Position numbers and translations under genes: made by a program. DNA of 64,000 bases from Dactylosporangium vinaceum. Lineage in GTDB: Bacteria > Actinomycetota > Actinomycetes > Mycobacteriales > Micromonosporaceae. The notes below the pieces were generated by a model. It was not told where the DNA came from and did no database searches. It worked only from the letters and a program-made list of their open reading frames with translations. Every line of letters starts with the position of its first letter. Positions within the stretch are counted from its first letter, which is position 1. Below are positions 8,174 through 15,095 of the stretch, piece by piece. Where the stretch lies: the NCBI RefSeq assembly GCF_019904175.1, contig NZ_CP061913.1:434001-498000 (forward strand), given 5' to 3'.

Positions 8174-9297
8174 CGGGCCGGGCCCAGGGACTCTTCGCGG
8201 AGGCGTAGGGCGGCCTGCAGTACCGACGAAGCCTCGGTCTGTTCTATCGAAGGCAGGAGCTTGCCCTCGGCCAGCTGCAGCGCAGTCTCGACCCACTCGA
8301 TGCTGCCCAGCTCCTCGGCCACCGACTTGCCCAGGGCGTGGGTGGTGCCGCGGGCCTCGTGGCGGCAGAAGTACGACATCTCGCACGTGGAGAGGCACTC
8401 CGGGGAGTAGCGCGCCGGGATGTCCTCCAGCGCGGCGCAGAGCTCGCCCTTCGGACGGGTGGGGTGGCCGTCGCGGTTGGGGGCCAGGTCGAAGGTGATG
8501 TCGGTCGAGACGTTGGCCAGCACCTCGTCGATCCGGGTCATGTTGCGGAGTTGGCGTTTGAGGACGGTGAGCTGGCGGCGTACGTCCAGCTTGGTGGCGA
8601 CCGCCTGATTGGAGAAGTCTTTCGGGCAGACGAGGATCACCCGGTCGGAGACGGTGGCCGGGTCGTGGTCCAGCTCGTGCAGCAGCTGGCGAAGGGCCAG
8701 CACGTATACGCCGGACTGGACGGCGGCCGCGGCCACCTTCCCGCCGTCGGCCTGGCCGTCGATGACCGCGAAGCTCTTGATCTCGATGATGTGGAACGTG
8801 CCCCGGTACTGGAAGGCGATCAGGTCCGGCTCCAGGAACACCTGGCGGCCGCCCACCGGGAGGCGCAGGAGCGGGTGGTCGAACAGCGTTCCGGCGTCGT
8901 CGGAGAACGCCGCGGCGGCGCCCAGGATCTGGCGGGCCCGCTGGTGGCGGACCTCCTGGCTCTCGTTGCCGCCGACGTCCTCCAGGTCGTTGTAGGCGAC
9001 CTCGGGAATTGACAGGTCGAGGACCTCGCGCAGCATCCGGAGCAGCTCCGCGCAGCCGTTGGCCTTGACCTGGTTCACGAAGGCGCGGGTGCGGGTGATG
9101 GCGAATGGCGACTGGCCGTACGGCGGGGGGAAGTCGATGCGGGCGGCGACGGCGCGCTTGTCGACCCCGGCGGCGTCCATGATCGCGCGGCGTCGGCAGC
9201 CTGGGTTGGTGGTCAGGGCGGCGATGGTGCGGGCGTTGTGGGGAAGCGGCGGGGTCGGGCCGCGCAGCTCGGCTAGCCGGTCTTCTGTGCTGTCCAC
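8170..9297 (-). CDS. Cas4/AddB-like PD-(D/E)XK nuclease with Fe-S cysteines
   Basis: A 375-residue RecB-family nuclease. The metal-binding core is E156-P-D158, then E172-I-K174 within FHIIEIKSF, followed by the QxxxY motif Q194-Y198. Three C-terminal cysteines (C301, C305, C311 in CLSTCEMSYFC) plus an N-terminal cysteine (C34 or C82) match the 4Fe-4S arrangement of Cas4 and AddB, which clamps the nuclease domain. About 150 residues precede the core, longer than in Cas4. There is no Cas1, Cas2 or repeat array nearby, so a CRISPR role is unsupported. It overlaps the next gene as ATGA and starts 19 nt after the preceding gene, so it belongs to the four-gene operon. End resection with the operon's helicase is inferred. 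Confidence 0.85.
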   Translation of the reverse strand: MDSTEDRLAELRGPTPPLPHNARTIAALTTNPGCRRRAIMDAAGVDKRAVAARIDFPPPYGQSPFAITRTRAFVNQVKANGCAELLRMLREVLDLSIPEVAYNDLEDVGGNESQEVRHQRARQILGAAAAFSDDAGTLFDHPLLRLPVGGRQVFLEPDLIAFQYRGTFHIIEIKSFAVIDGQADGGKVAAAAVQSGVYVLALRQLLHELDHDPATVSDRVILVCPKDFSNQAVATKLDVRRQLTVLKRQLRNMTRIDEVLANVSTDITFDLAPNRDGHPTRPKGELCAALEDIPARYSPECLSTCEMSYFCRHEARGTTHALGKSVAEELGSIEWVETALQLAEGKLLPSIEQTEASSVLQAALRLREESLGPAR

Positions 9298-9316
9298 GAT
9301 GGTTGGGCACCTCTTC

Positions 9317-10114
9317 TTAGGTACCGGTGTGCGGCACCGCTTTCAGGTTGACGCCGAACAGCTGGCCGGCGTCGTCCAGTTGGGCCCGAGCCCGGGCGGC
9401 GGCCGCTTCGCGGTGCGACCGGTCGATCGGCTCGTGCGTCTCCAGCTCCGCGTTGGCGGCGCGGATGACGGCATGCGGCTTGGCCTGGCCGATCCCGTCC
9501 GCGGCGCCGGGGATGTTTTCCGCGAACAGCCACAGTAGGCGCGCGGTCGCCCGGTCGGTATCGGGAAGGCGGTGGACGTGTTCCGCGATGCTGACCGCGG
9601 CCCGCAGGAAGTCCACCCGTGGGCTCAGGGCCCCGACGATGCGCTGTTCGAGGGGCCAGGTCGAGATGGCGAGCAGGCCGCGCACCGGGGCGAAACGGTC
9701 GGCGGTGAGGGCGGCGCACAGGTAGTACGGGCGCGAGAACGGCGCCGTGCGGAACGATCGCTCCTCGTCGCGGCGCAGGCTGGTGAGCTTCGCGCTGTTG
9801 ATGTCGCCGCCGAAGCAGGCGTTGTAGACCTGGGCGATCAACTTGGGTGCGGCCGCCACGTTGAGGAGCGTCAGGGCGCCGTGGACCTGTTCGCGCAGCG
9901 GCAGCAGCGAACCGCTCTCCCTGGGTGCGTCGGCTTCGCTGCGTGCGTCGGACGGGCCCAGATCGGTGAGCGCCGACTCCCACTCGTCGTGGAGAGCCTG
10001 GTGCTGGGCGCGCAGCATGCGCTCACGCGGCCGGTCCCCGGCCGCCCGGGCCTGCCGGATTTCCGCGAGCAGGGCTGTGAGCTGCTGCTCCAGCTCCTCG
10101 GCGGCGTCGGGCAT
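9317..10114 (-). CDS. unknown coiled-coil protein, first gene of the nuclease operon
   Basis: The protein has 265 residues from ATG 10114 (MPDAAEELEQQLTALL). The N-terminal 55 residues form a heptad-like coiled coil rich in Glu, Leu and Arg, followed by a helical domain with conserved-looking segments (NACFGGDINSAKLTSLRRDE, then RGLLAISTWPLEQRI) and a second helical region ending near LFGVNLKAVPHTGT. No known family is recognised. The frame is open upstream to 10156, but that extension runs into the repeat array, so 10114 is preferred. Its position directly behind a divergent promoter with phased repeats suggests it is the promoter-proximal gene of the set. A sensor, adaptor or DNA-end binding role cannot be told apart. 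Confidence 0.7.
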   Translation of the reverse strand: MPDAAEELEQQLTALLAEIRQARAAGDRPRERMLRAQHQALHDEWESALTDLGPSDARSEADAPRESGSLLPLREQVHGALTLLNVAAAPKLIAQVYNACFGGDINSAKLTSLRRDEERSFRTAPFSRPYYLCAALTADRFAPVRGLLAISTWPLEQRIVGALSPRVDFLRAAVSIAEHVHRLPDTDRATARLLWLFAENIPGAADGIGQAKPHAVIRAANAELETHEPIDRSHREAAAARARAQLDDAGQLFGVNLKAVPHTGT

Positions 10115-10130
10115 GGTTCGACGGTACGCC

Positions 10131-10212
10131 TCCCAGTAATTTCCAGCAATCCCCACTTCTCTCCAGAGCGACGAGTTGCTAGCCTCCAGTATATTCCCGT
10201 AAGTTCCAGTAA
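10131..10212. repeat. 10-bp-phased TTCCAGTAA repeats in a divergent promoter
   Basis: Nonamers TCCCAGTAA (10131), TTCCAGCAA (10141), CTCCAGTAT (10184), TTCCCGTAA (10194) and TTCCAGTAA (10204), plus a weaker CTCCAGAGC (10161), form two clusters. Within a cluster the units start exactly 10 bp apart, which places them on one face of the helix. The array occupies the 137-nt gap between the nuclease operon and the divergent LuxR-type gene, so it is probably a cooperative operator. The adjacent HTH protein is the obvious candidate ligand. Confidence 0.75.
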
Positions 10213-10251
10213 CTGCTCGGTGTCCGGTTCTAGGGAGTCGAGGGGGACCCC

Positions 10252-10701
10252 ATGTCAGAGCCCGATGGTGCAGAGCCCCGGTCCGTCAGCATTTCTGGCG
10301 AATATCCCCTGGTGGCGAGCGAGTCGCGCCGCCGCGATGACGAGGTGAGCCAGATGGTCGCAATGTCTGATGAGCGCCGCATGACCGGCGGCGCCGCCCT
10401 GGAAGCCATCTTGGAAGGGCTGCGCTCGTCGGGATTGAACCCGGTCGTCGTGGCCGACTTTCCGGGTGACGGGGAGATCGTGGTCGTGGCGGTGACGCTG
10501 GGGCAGAGGCGGGGGTGGGCACTGCTGAGCGAGCGTGAGCGGGCCGTGGCCGAGCTGGCTCGCAAGGGCCTGATCAACCGCCAGATCGCGACGCGCCTCG
10601 GCATCACCACGCACACGGTGAACTACCACCTGCGGCGGATCTACCAGAAGCTCGGCATCGGCTCGCGCGTCGAGCTGGCCGCCTTCACCGGGCCGGAGTG
10701 A
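10252..10701 (+). CDS. LuxR-type HTH regulator, divergent from the nuclease operon
   Basis: A 149-residue protein. Residues about 90-145 are a GerE/LuxR-type HTH: LSERERAVAELARKG, NRQIATRLGITTHTVNYHL, then a K-L-G-I-GSR ending. The N-terminal 85 residues lack a receiver or PAS signature and contain a short alpha/beta segment (NPVVVADFPGDGEIVVVAV). ATG 10252 follows a strong AGGGGG Shine-Dalgarno. It lies head-to-head with the nuclease operon across the phased repeats, so it probably controls that operon and itself. The stop overlaps the next gene as GTGA, which may simply be read-through organisation. Confidence 0.82.
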   Translation: MSEPDGAEPRSVSISGEYPLVASESRRRDDEVSQMVAMSDERRMTGGAALEAILEGLRSSGLNPVVVADFPGDGEIVVVAVTLGQRRGWALLSERERAVAELARKGLINRQIATRLGITTHTVNYHLRRIYQKLGIGSRVELAAFTGPE

Positions 10702-11474
10702 ACGGCCGGGCGGTGGGCAACACGCAAGGCATGGCGGTTGTACTGCTGACCGGGGCTTCCGGTTCGATCGGGCACATGCTGCGCCACCGGCTGCGGCATC
10801 ACGAGCTGCGGCTCACCGACGTCGAGGCCGGTGACGGGGTCGAGGCGCTCGATGTCACCGATGGTGCAGCGGTTGCGCGGATGTGCAGGGGTGTGGACGC
10901 GATCGTGCATCTCGGTGGCATTGCCAGCGAGGGGCCGTTCGAGGATGTGCTCGCCGTGAACGTGCGCGGGACCGAGCGGGTGTTGCAGGCCGCGCACGAG
11001 ACGGACGTTCGCCGGGTAGTGCTCGCGTCGAGCAATCATGCGGTCGGGCTGTACGAACGCGGGGACGGCAGGCTCGCCGATGATGTGCCCGCGCGGCCCG
11101 ACTCGTACTACGGGTGGAGCAAGGCGGCGATGGAGGCGCTCGGGCGGCTCTACCACGACCGGTACGGGCTGCACGTCGTCTGCCTGCGCATCGGGACCTG
11201 CAACGAGCGGCCCGAGCACGCGCGGGACCTGGCCACCTGGCTCTCGCCCGACGACGCCGGGCGGCTGGTCGGGGCGGCGCTGGGCGCGGACGGGTTCCGG
11301 ATCGTCTGGGGCGTGTCCGCGAACACCCGGCGCTGGTGGTCGGACGAGGGCGGCCGCGCGATCGGGTACGAGCCGCGGGACGACGCCGAGCGCTTCAAGG
11401 ACGAGGTCGACGGGCCGAAGGACGAGGACCGGCTGGTCGGCGGGGACATGGTGAGCCGGCCGCTCGGGGTGTAG
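10698..11474 (+). CDS. NAD(P)-dependent uronate dehydrogenase-like SDR
   Basis: An extended short-chain dehydrogenase of 258 residues. The nucleotide motif TGASGSIG lies near residue 18, the acidic residue for the ribose follows in LTDVEAGD, and the catalytic Y-x3-K is in YYGWSKAAMEALG. The phrase SSNHAVGLY closely matches the SSNHxxGFY motif of uronate dehydrogenases, which oxidise D-galacturonate or D-glucuronate to aldarolactones. GTG 10698 overlaps the LuxR-type stop; ATG 10731 is an alternative start closer to the Rossmann strand. A pectate lyase 23 kb away would supply uronates, but a link is speculation. A general NAD-dependent epimerase is the alternative. Confidence 0.82.
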   Translation: MNGRAVGNTQGMAVVLLTGASGSIGHMLRHRLRHHELRLTDVEAGDGVEALDVTDGAAVARMCRGVDAIVHLGGIASEGPFEDVLAVNVRGTERVLQAAHETDVRRVVLASSNHAVGLYERGDGRLADDVPARPDSYYGWSKAAMEALGRLYHDRYGLHVVCLRIGTCNERPEHARDLATWLSPDDAGRLVGAALGADGFRIVWGVSANTRRWWSDEGGRAIGYEPRDDAERFKDEVDGPKDEDRLVGGDMVSRPLGV

Positions 11475-11490
11475 AAAACTGCACCCCGAG
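11463..11490. terminator. stem-loop overlapping the SDR stop codon
   Basis: CTCGGGGTG (11463-11471) pairs perfectly with CACCCCGAG (11482-11490) around a 10-nt loop that holds the TAG stop. A second weaker hairpin, GGTGG/CCACC, follows directly. No U-tract is present. Confidence 0.6.
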
Positions 11491-11530
11491 GTGGGAATCC
11501 ACCCTCAATCCGCCGGGGCATGAAGATCTT

Positions 11531-11542
11531 TAGATTTATCGC
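11531..11542 (+). promoter_or_regulatory. leaderless -10 box of the ABC exporter operon
   Basis: TAGATT (11531-11536) ends 6 nt before ATG 11543, the spacing for transcription to begin at the start codon itself. No Shine-Dalgarno lies in front of this ATG, which supports leaderless translation. Confidence 0.55.
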
Positions 11543-12313
11543 ATGCCACACGACACGGAGCCGGCGCTCGCGATTGCCGGGTTGACCAAGCGGTTCGGGG
11601 ACAAGGTCGCCGTCGATGCGATCGATCTGGAGGTGCCGCGGGGCTCGTTCTACGGGCTCGTGGGGCAGAACGGGGCCGGCAAGACCACCACGCTCTCGAT
11701 GGCGGTCGGGTTGCTGCGGCCCGACGGTGGCGCCGCGCGGATCTTCGGCGCCGATGTGTGGTCCGAACCTGACAAAGCAAAAGCCTTGGTGGGTGTACTG
11801 CCAGACGGCCTCGCCATGCCCGAGCGGCTCACGGGGCGCGAGGTCCTGACGTACCTGGGGCTGCTGCGCGGGATGGCGAAAGAGGTCGTGGCGCAGCGGG
11901 CCGACGAGCTGCTGGCCGTGCTGGAGCTGGACGGCGCCGAGCGGACGCTCGTCATCGAGTACTCCACCGGCATGCGCAAGAAGATCGGGCTCGCCACCGC
12001 GCTGCTGCACGCGCCGCGGCTGCTGGTGCTCGACGAGCCGTTCGAGGCGGTCGACCCCGTGTCGGCGGCGACGATCAAGACGATCCTGCGCGGGTTCGTC
12101 GACGGCGGTGGGTCGATCGTGCTGTCCAGTCACGTCATGGCGCTCGTCGAGCAGCTGTGCGACCACGTCGGCGTGGTCGACCAGGGCCGGGTGAAGGCCG
12201 CGGGGCCGCTGGACGCGGTGCGGGGCGCGCGGTCGCTGGAAGAGACGTTCGTCGAGCTGGTCGGCGGGGACCGGAACACCGCGAAGGGGGAGCTGTCGTG
12301 GCTGTCGCGTTGA
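11543..12313 (+). CDS. ABC transporter ATP-binding protein
   Basis: A 256-residue ATPase of the exporter (CcmA/NatA) type. Walker A is GQNGAGKTTT near residue 40, the signature region is YSTGMRKKIGLATALL (STGMRKK in place of LSGGQ, common in this subfamily), Walker B is LLVLDEPFEAVDP and the H-loop is LSSHVM. It overlaps the following permease gene by 16 nt, and the permease Shine-Dalgarno lies within its 3' end, so the two form one exporter. The substrate cannot be read from sequence. Translation is probably leaderless. Confidence 0.92.
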   Translation: MPHDTEPALAIAGLTKRFGDKVAVDAIDLEVPRGSFYGLVGQNGAGKTTTLSMAVGLLRPDGGAARIFGADVWSEPDKAKALVGVLPDGLAMPERLTGREVLTYLGLLRGMAKEVVAQRADELLAVLELDGAERTLVIEYSTGMRKKIGLATALLHAPRLLVLDEPFEAVDPVSAATIKTILRGFVDGGGSIVLSSHVMALVEQLCDHVGVVDQGRVKAAGPLDAVRGARSLEETFVELVGGDRNTAKGELSWLSR

Positions 12314-14034
12314 CAATGGCGCAGATGAAGCTCGCGGTGATGCGCCACGCCTACCGCGGGCAGCGGGCCCAGACCGCCGGCACCGGCGCCGCCATCGGGG
12401 TGGTGCTGGCGGCCGGGACCGCGTACCTCGGGTACCTGAACCCCGACTGGCTGGCCGCCGGGCTCGCCGTGTGGATGCTCGGCTGGATGCTCGGCCCGGT
12501 GTTCATGGGCGGTGGCGATGAGACGCTGCGGCCGGAGTACTTCGCGCTGCTCGGACTCTCGCCCCGCAAGCTCGCGACCGGGCTGCTGGCCGCCTCGTTC
12601 GTGGGTGTCGCCCCGCTCGTCAGCCTCGGGGCGCTGGCCGGGCTCCTGGTGGCCGGGGTCCGGCTCGGCGTGGTCAATGCGCTTGTGGCAGTACCGGCGA
12701 TGGCTCTGCAGCTTGGTGTTTTCGTGCTGCTGTCGAAGATCGCCGTTGCGGTCGTCGGGGTCGCGCTGCGGTCGCGGGCCGGGGCCGTCGCGGCGGGGGT
12801 CGTCAACGGCGTGATCCTGTCGTCGCTCGGCCAGATCTGGGTCTTCATGGTCGCGTTCGGCGTGACCGGGACGCCGGCCGCCGTGTGGTGGGCGCCGTCG
12901 GCCTGGGGCCTGCGCGCGGTGCGCGGTGAGTGGACGTTTCTGCTTGCTCTGGCGGCTCTGGTACTCGTCCTGCTCGCACTGTGGGCCCTGCTGCTCGGTC
13001 GCCGGGCCGGGCGGCCGCGGGTCTCCGGACGCGGACGGCGCCCGATCACCGCCGGCACCGCCGCCGGCGCGGTCGTCGCCAAGGAGCTGCGCACCTGGTC
13101 GCGGGACCTGGTGCGCAATCACCAGCTGGCGTTCGCGCTCGCCTACGGCGTGTGGTTCGCGGCCAGCCCGCTCATCCTCGGCTGGAACGGGATGCTGCCC
13201 TACGCCGGGCCGATCTTCATCGTCATGGCCGCCGGCATGGCATCGAACCTGTACGGGACCGACGGCACAGCGCTGTGGCTCACCGTGATGACGCCGGGCG
13301 CGACGGACGTGCGCGGCCGCCAGCTGGCCTGGGTCACCACGCAGGGCGCCATCGCGATCGTCATCACCGTGGTCTGCACCTCGATCACCGGTGGCCCGTG
13401 GCCGCTGGTCCTGGCCCTGCTCGCCGCGCTGCTCGGCGGGGCGGCCGGCCTGGTGCCGCTCGTCTCCGTGTACGCCCTCGTCCCCGGCACCGACCCCCAC
13501 CGCCGCTCCGGCAACCCGCTGCGCACCAGCGAGGACGAGGGTGGGCTCACCGGCCTGGCGTACCTGATGCTGGCGCTGGTCCTGGTCACCGGCGCTCCGG
13601 CGGGTATCGTCGCGTACTGGCTCGGCTGGCCCGGTGTCGTCGTCGGCCTGGCCACCGGCGCGCTGTGCTACTGGTACTTCGGCCGGCTCGCGGCGCGCCG
13701 TCTCACCTCGCACGGCGACGAACTGCTCGACACCATGCGGACCGGGCGCAAGACGGGTAGGAAGGTCGAGTTCGCTCACCTGTCGAAGGCGCGCAAGAAC
13801 GTCGCCGGCCTCGGGTTCGGCCTCGGCGCCATCCCGCTCTTCCCGCAGGGTGTCGTCGCGCTGCTCTTCCTGGCCGACGGGAAGGCTGACGCGTCGTGGT
13901 TCCTGGCCACGTATCTGCCCGCGCCGTGGAACTATGCGGTGGCGATCGGCTTCGTCCTGCTCGGCCTGACCATGTACGGATCGGCCCTGTGGGCGGTACG
14001 CAAGCGGCCAGAAGCTGACCGCATTACGGCCTAA
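12298..14034 (+). CDS. ABC transporter permease
   Basis: The protein has 578 residues from GTG 12298, chosen because GAAGGGGGAG sits just upstream; the open frame from 12157 is shadow. About 12 hydrophobic segments are visible in two halves (roughly residues 25-240 and 290-570), separated by a basic cytoplasmic linker near residue 235 (GRRAGRPRVSGRGRRP). This two-block layout without an attached ATPase is typical of actinobacterial exporter permeases that pair with the ATPase encoded just before. The cytoplasmic stretch TGRKTGRKVEF precedes the last helices. Function beyond export is unknown. Confidence 0.85.
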   Translation: MAVALTMAQMKLAVMRHAYRGQRAQTAGTGAAIGVVLAAGTAYLGYLNPDWLAAGLAVWMLGWMLGPVFMGGGDETLRPEYFALLGLSPRKLATGLLAASFVGVAPLVSLGALAGLLVAGVRLGVVNALVAVPAMALQLGVFVLLSKIAVAVVGVALRSRAGAVAAGVVNGVILSSLGQIWVFMVAFGVTGTPAAVWWAPSAWGLRAVRGEWTFLLALAALVLVLLALWALLLGRRAGRPRVSGRGRRPITAGTAAGAVVAKELRTWSRDLVRNHQLAFALAYGVWFAASPLILGWNGMLPYAGPIFIVMAAGMASNLYGTDGTALWLTVMTPGATDVRGRQLAWVTTQGAIAIVITVVCTSITGGPWPLVLALLAALLGGAAGLVPLVSVYALVPGTDPHRRSGNPLRTSEDEGGLTGLAYLMLALVLVTGAPAGIVAYWLGWPGVVVGLATGALCYWYFGRLAARRLTSHGDELLDTMRTGRKTGRKVEFAHLSKARKNVAGLGFGLGAIPLFPQGVVALLFLADGKADASWFLATYLPAPWNYAVAIGFVLLGLTMYGSALWAVRKRPEADRITA

Positions 14035-14080
14035 CGTTCTTCCTGTCAGCACCGCCTGCTTCTTGATTGGAATGATCACG

Positions 14081-14596
14081 ATGACCGCTCAGACCCTCAC
14101 CGGCGAGCGCGCCGACCTGCTCGAGACGCTCGGCACGGCCCGCCACTTCCTCCGGCACACCGTGCAGGGCCTCACCGACGAGCAGGCCCGGCTGCGGTCG
14201 ACGGCGAGCGAGCTGACCCTCGGCGGCCTGATCAAGCACGTCGGCGAGATCGAGCTGGGCTGGGCCCGCTTCGTGACCGAGGGCCCGGCCGCCGTGGCGC
14301 CCCCGACCGAGCAGGCCGGCTGGGAGAAGTGGACGAACGACTTCAAGATGCTGCCGGGCGAGACGCTCGAGGCAATCCTGCAGCGGTACTCCGAGATCGC
14401 CGCCGCCACCGACGAGCTGGTCCGCACCGTCGACCTCGACGACTCCCAGGAGCTCCCCCCGGCCCCCTGGTTCCAGCCCGGCGCCCGCCGCTCGGCCCGC
14501 CGCGTCTTCATGCACATCGCCGCGGAGACCGCCCAGCACGCCGGCCACGCCGACATCATCCGCGAGTCGATCGACGGCCAGAAGACCATGGGCTGA
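14081..14596 (+). CDS. DinB/DUF664 family protein
   Basis: The protein has 171 residues from ATG 14081 (in-frame ATG 14072 is also possible). It matches the DinB-like four-helix fold of DUF664: a histidine in the second helix (GGLIKHVGEIELGW) and the closing helix with H-x3-H (ETAQHAGHADIIRESIDG) supply the three metal-binding histidines. In actinobacteria this superfamily includes mycothiol-dependent transferases and isomerases. A perfect 13-bp hairpin terminator follows the stop, so it is a single-gene unit. The precise reaction is not determined. Confidence 0.85.
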   Translation: MTAQTLTGERADLLETLGTARHFLRHTVQGLTDEQARLRSTASELTLGGLIKHVGEIELGWARFVTEGPAAVAPPTEQAGWEKWTNDFKMLPGETLEAILQRYSEIAAATDELVRTVDLDDSQELPPAPWFQPGARRSARRVFMHIAAETAQHAGHADIIRESIDGQKTMG

Positions 14597-14614
14597 CGCT
14601 CGCCGGCTCTGCTC

Positions 14615-14644
14615 AGGGCACCCACACGACGGTGTGGGTGCCCT
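14615..14644. terminator. 13-bp stem, 4-nt loop terminator
   Basis: AGGGCACCCACAC (14615-14627) and GTGTGGGTGCCCT (14632-14644) pair perfectly around the tetraloop GACG, 18 nt after the DUF664 stop. Confidence 0.85.
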
Positions 14645-14812
14645 TCGCTGTCGGCCACTGCCCGCCGGCGTGCGGGTGCCCCGACTGCTTGCCGTTGCGC
14701 AAAGCTGTGTTGCCGCGATAGCACAACGTGCGAAACGAGTGCTGGCGTTCGCAATTGCAGACTGCAATGATGGGATTACACAATGGCACCGGGCTCCGTT
14801 GAGGAGGGCGTC

Positions 14813-14968
14813 ATGGATCGCGACGTGACGCGGCACGACGAGATCAATCCCCAGTTCGCCCGGGACAGCGTCGTCCCGAAGCGAGACCCGAACCGCCTCG
14901 AGCGAGCGGCCGAGCTCCCCATCCGCCGCCACCGCCGCCGCGAGTACCCCCAGCCGGACGAGGCCTGA
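14813..14968 (+). CDS. small basic hypothetical protein
   Basis: A 51-residue ORF beginning MDRDVTRHDEINPQ and ending in a basic run and PQPDEA. A very good Shine-Dalgarno, GAGGAGG, sits 5 nt in front of ATG 14813. Upstream at 14755-14767 is a 13-bp palindrome, TTGCAGACTGCAA, a possible operator. No family is recognised, and coding capacity rests on the ribosome-binding site and composition only. The rest of 14645-15095 holds no other gene I can support. Confidence 0.4.
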   Translation: MDRDVTRHDEINPQFARDSVVPKRDPNRLERAAELPIRRHRRREYPQPDEA

Positions 14969-15095
14969 GCGACAGGCGTTCGCGGTGGCTGCCGCGGACG
15001 CCGTCGCATCCCGGAATGCGTCAGCAGTTCGGCCGGTGATGAGATCGGCCGCGCTCCGATAGCGTGTTGCCGCTTCACCAGGTCTGGGAGGGCGA

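Noticed and set aside
8170..9297. Cas4-like gene as part of a CRISPR adaptation module
   Set aside because: No cas1, cas2, effector gene or repeat-spacer array lies in the window.
10131..10212. Iteron-like repeats as a plasmid or phage replication origin
   Set aside because: No replication initiator gene is adjacent and the units fill a divergent promoter; an operator is the simpler reading.
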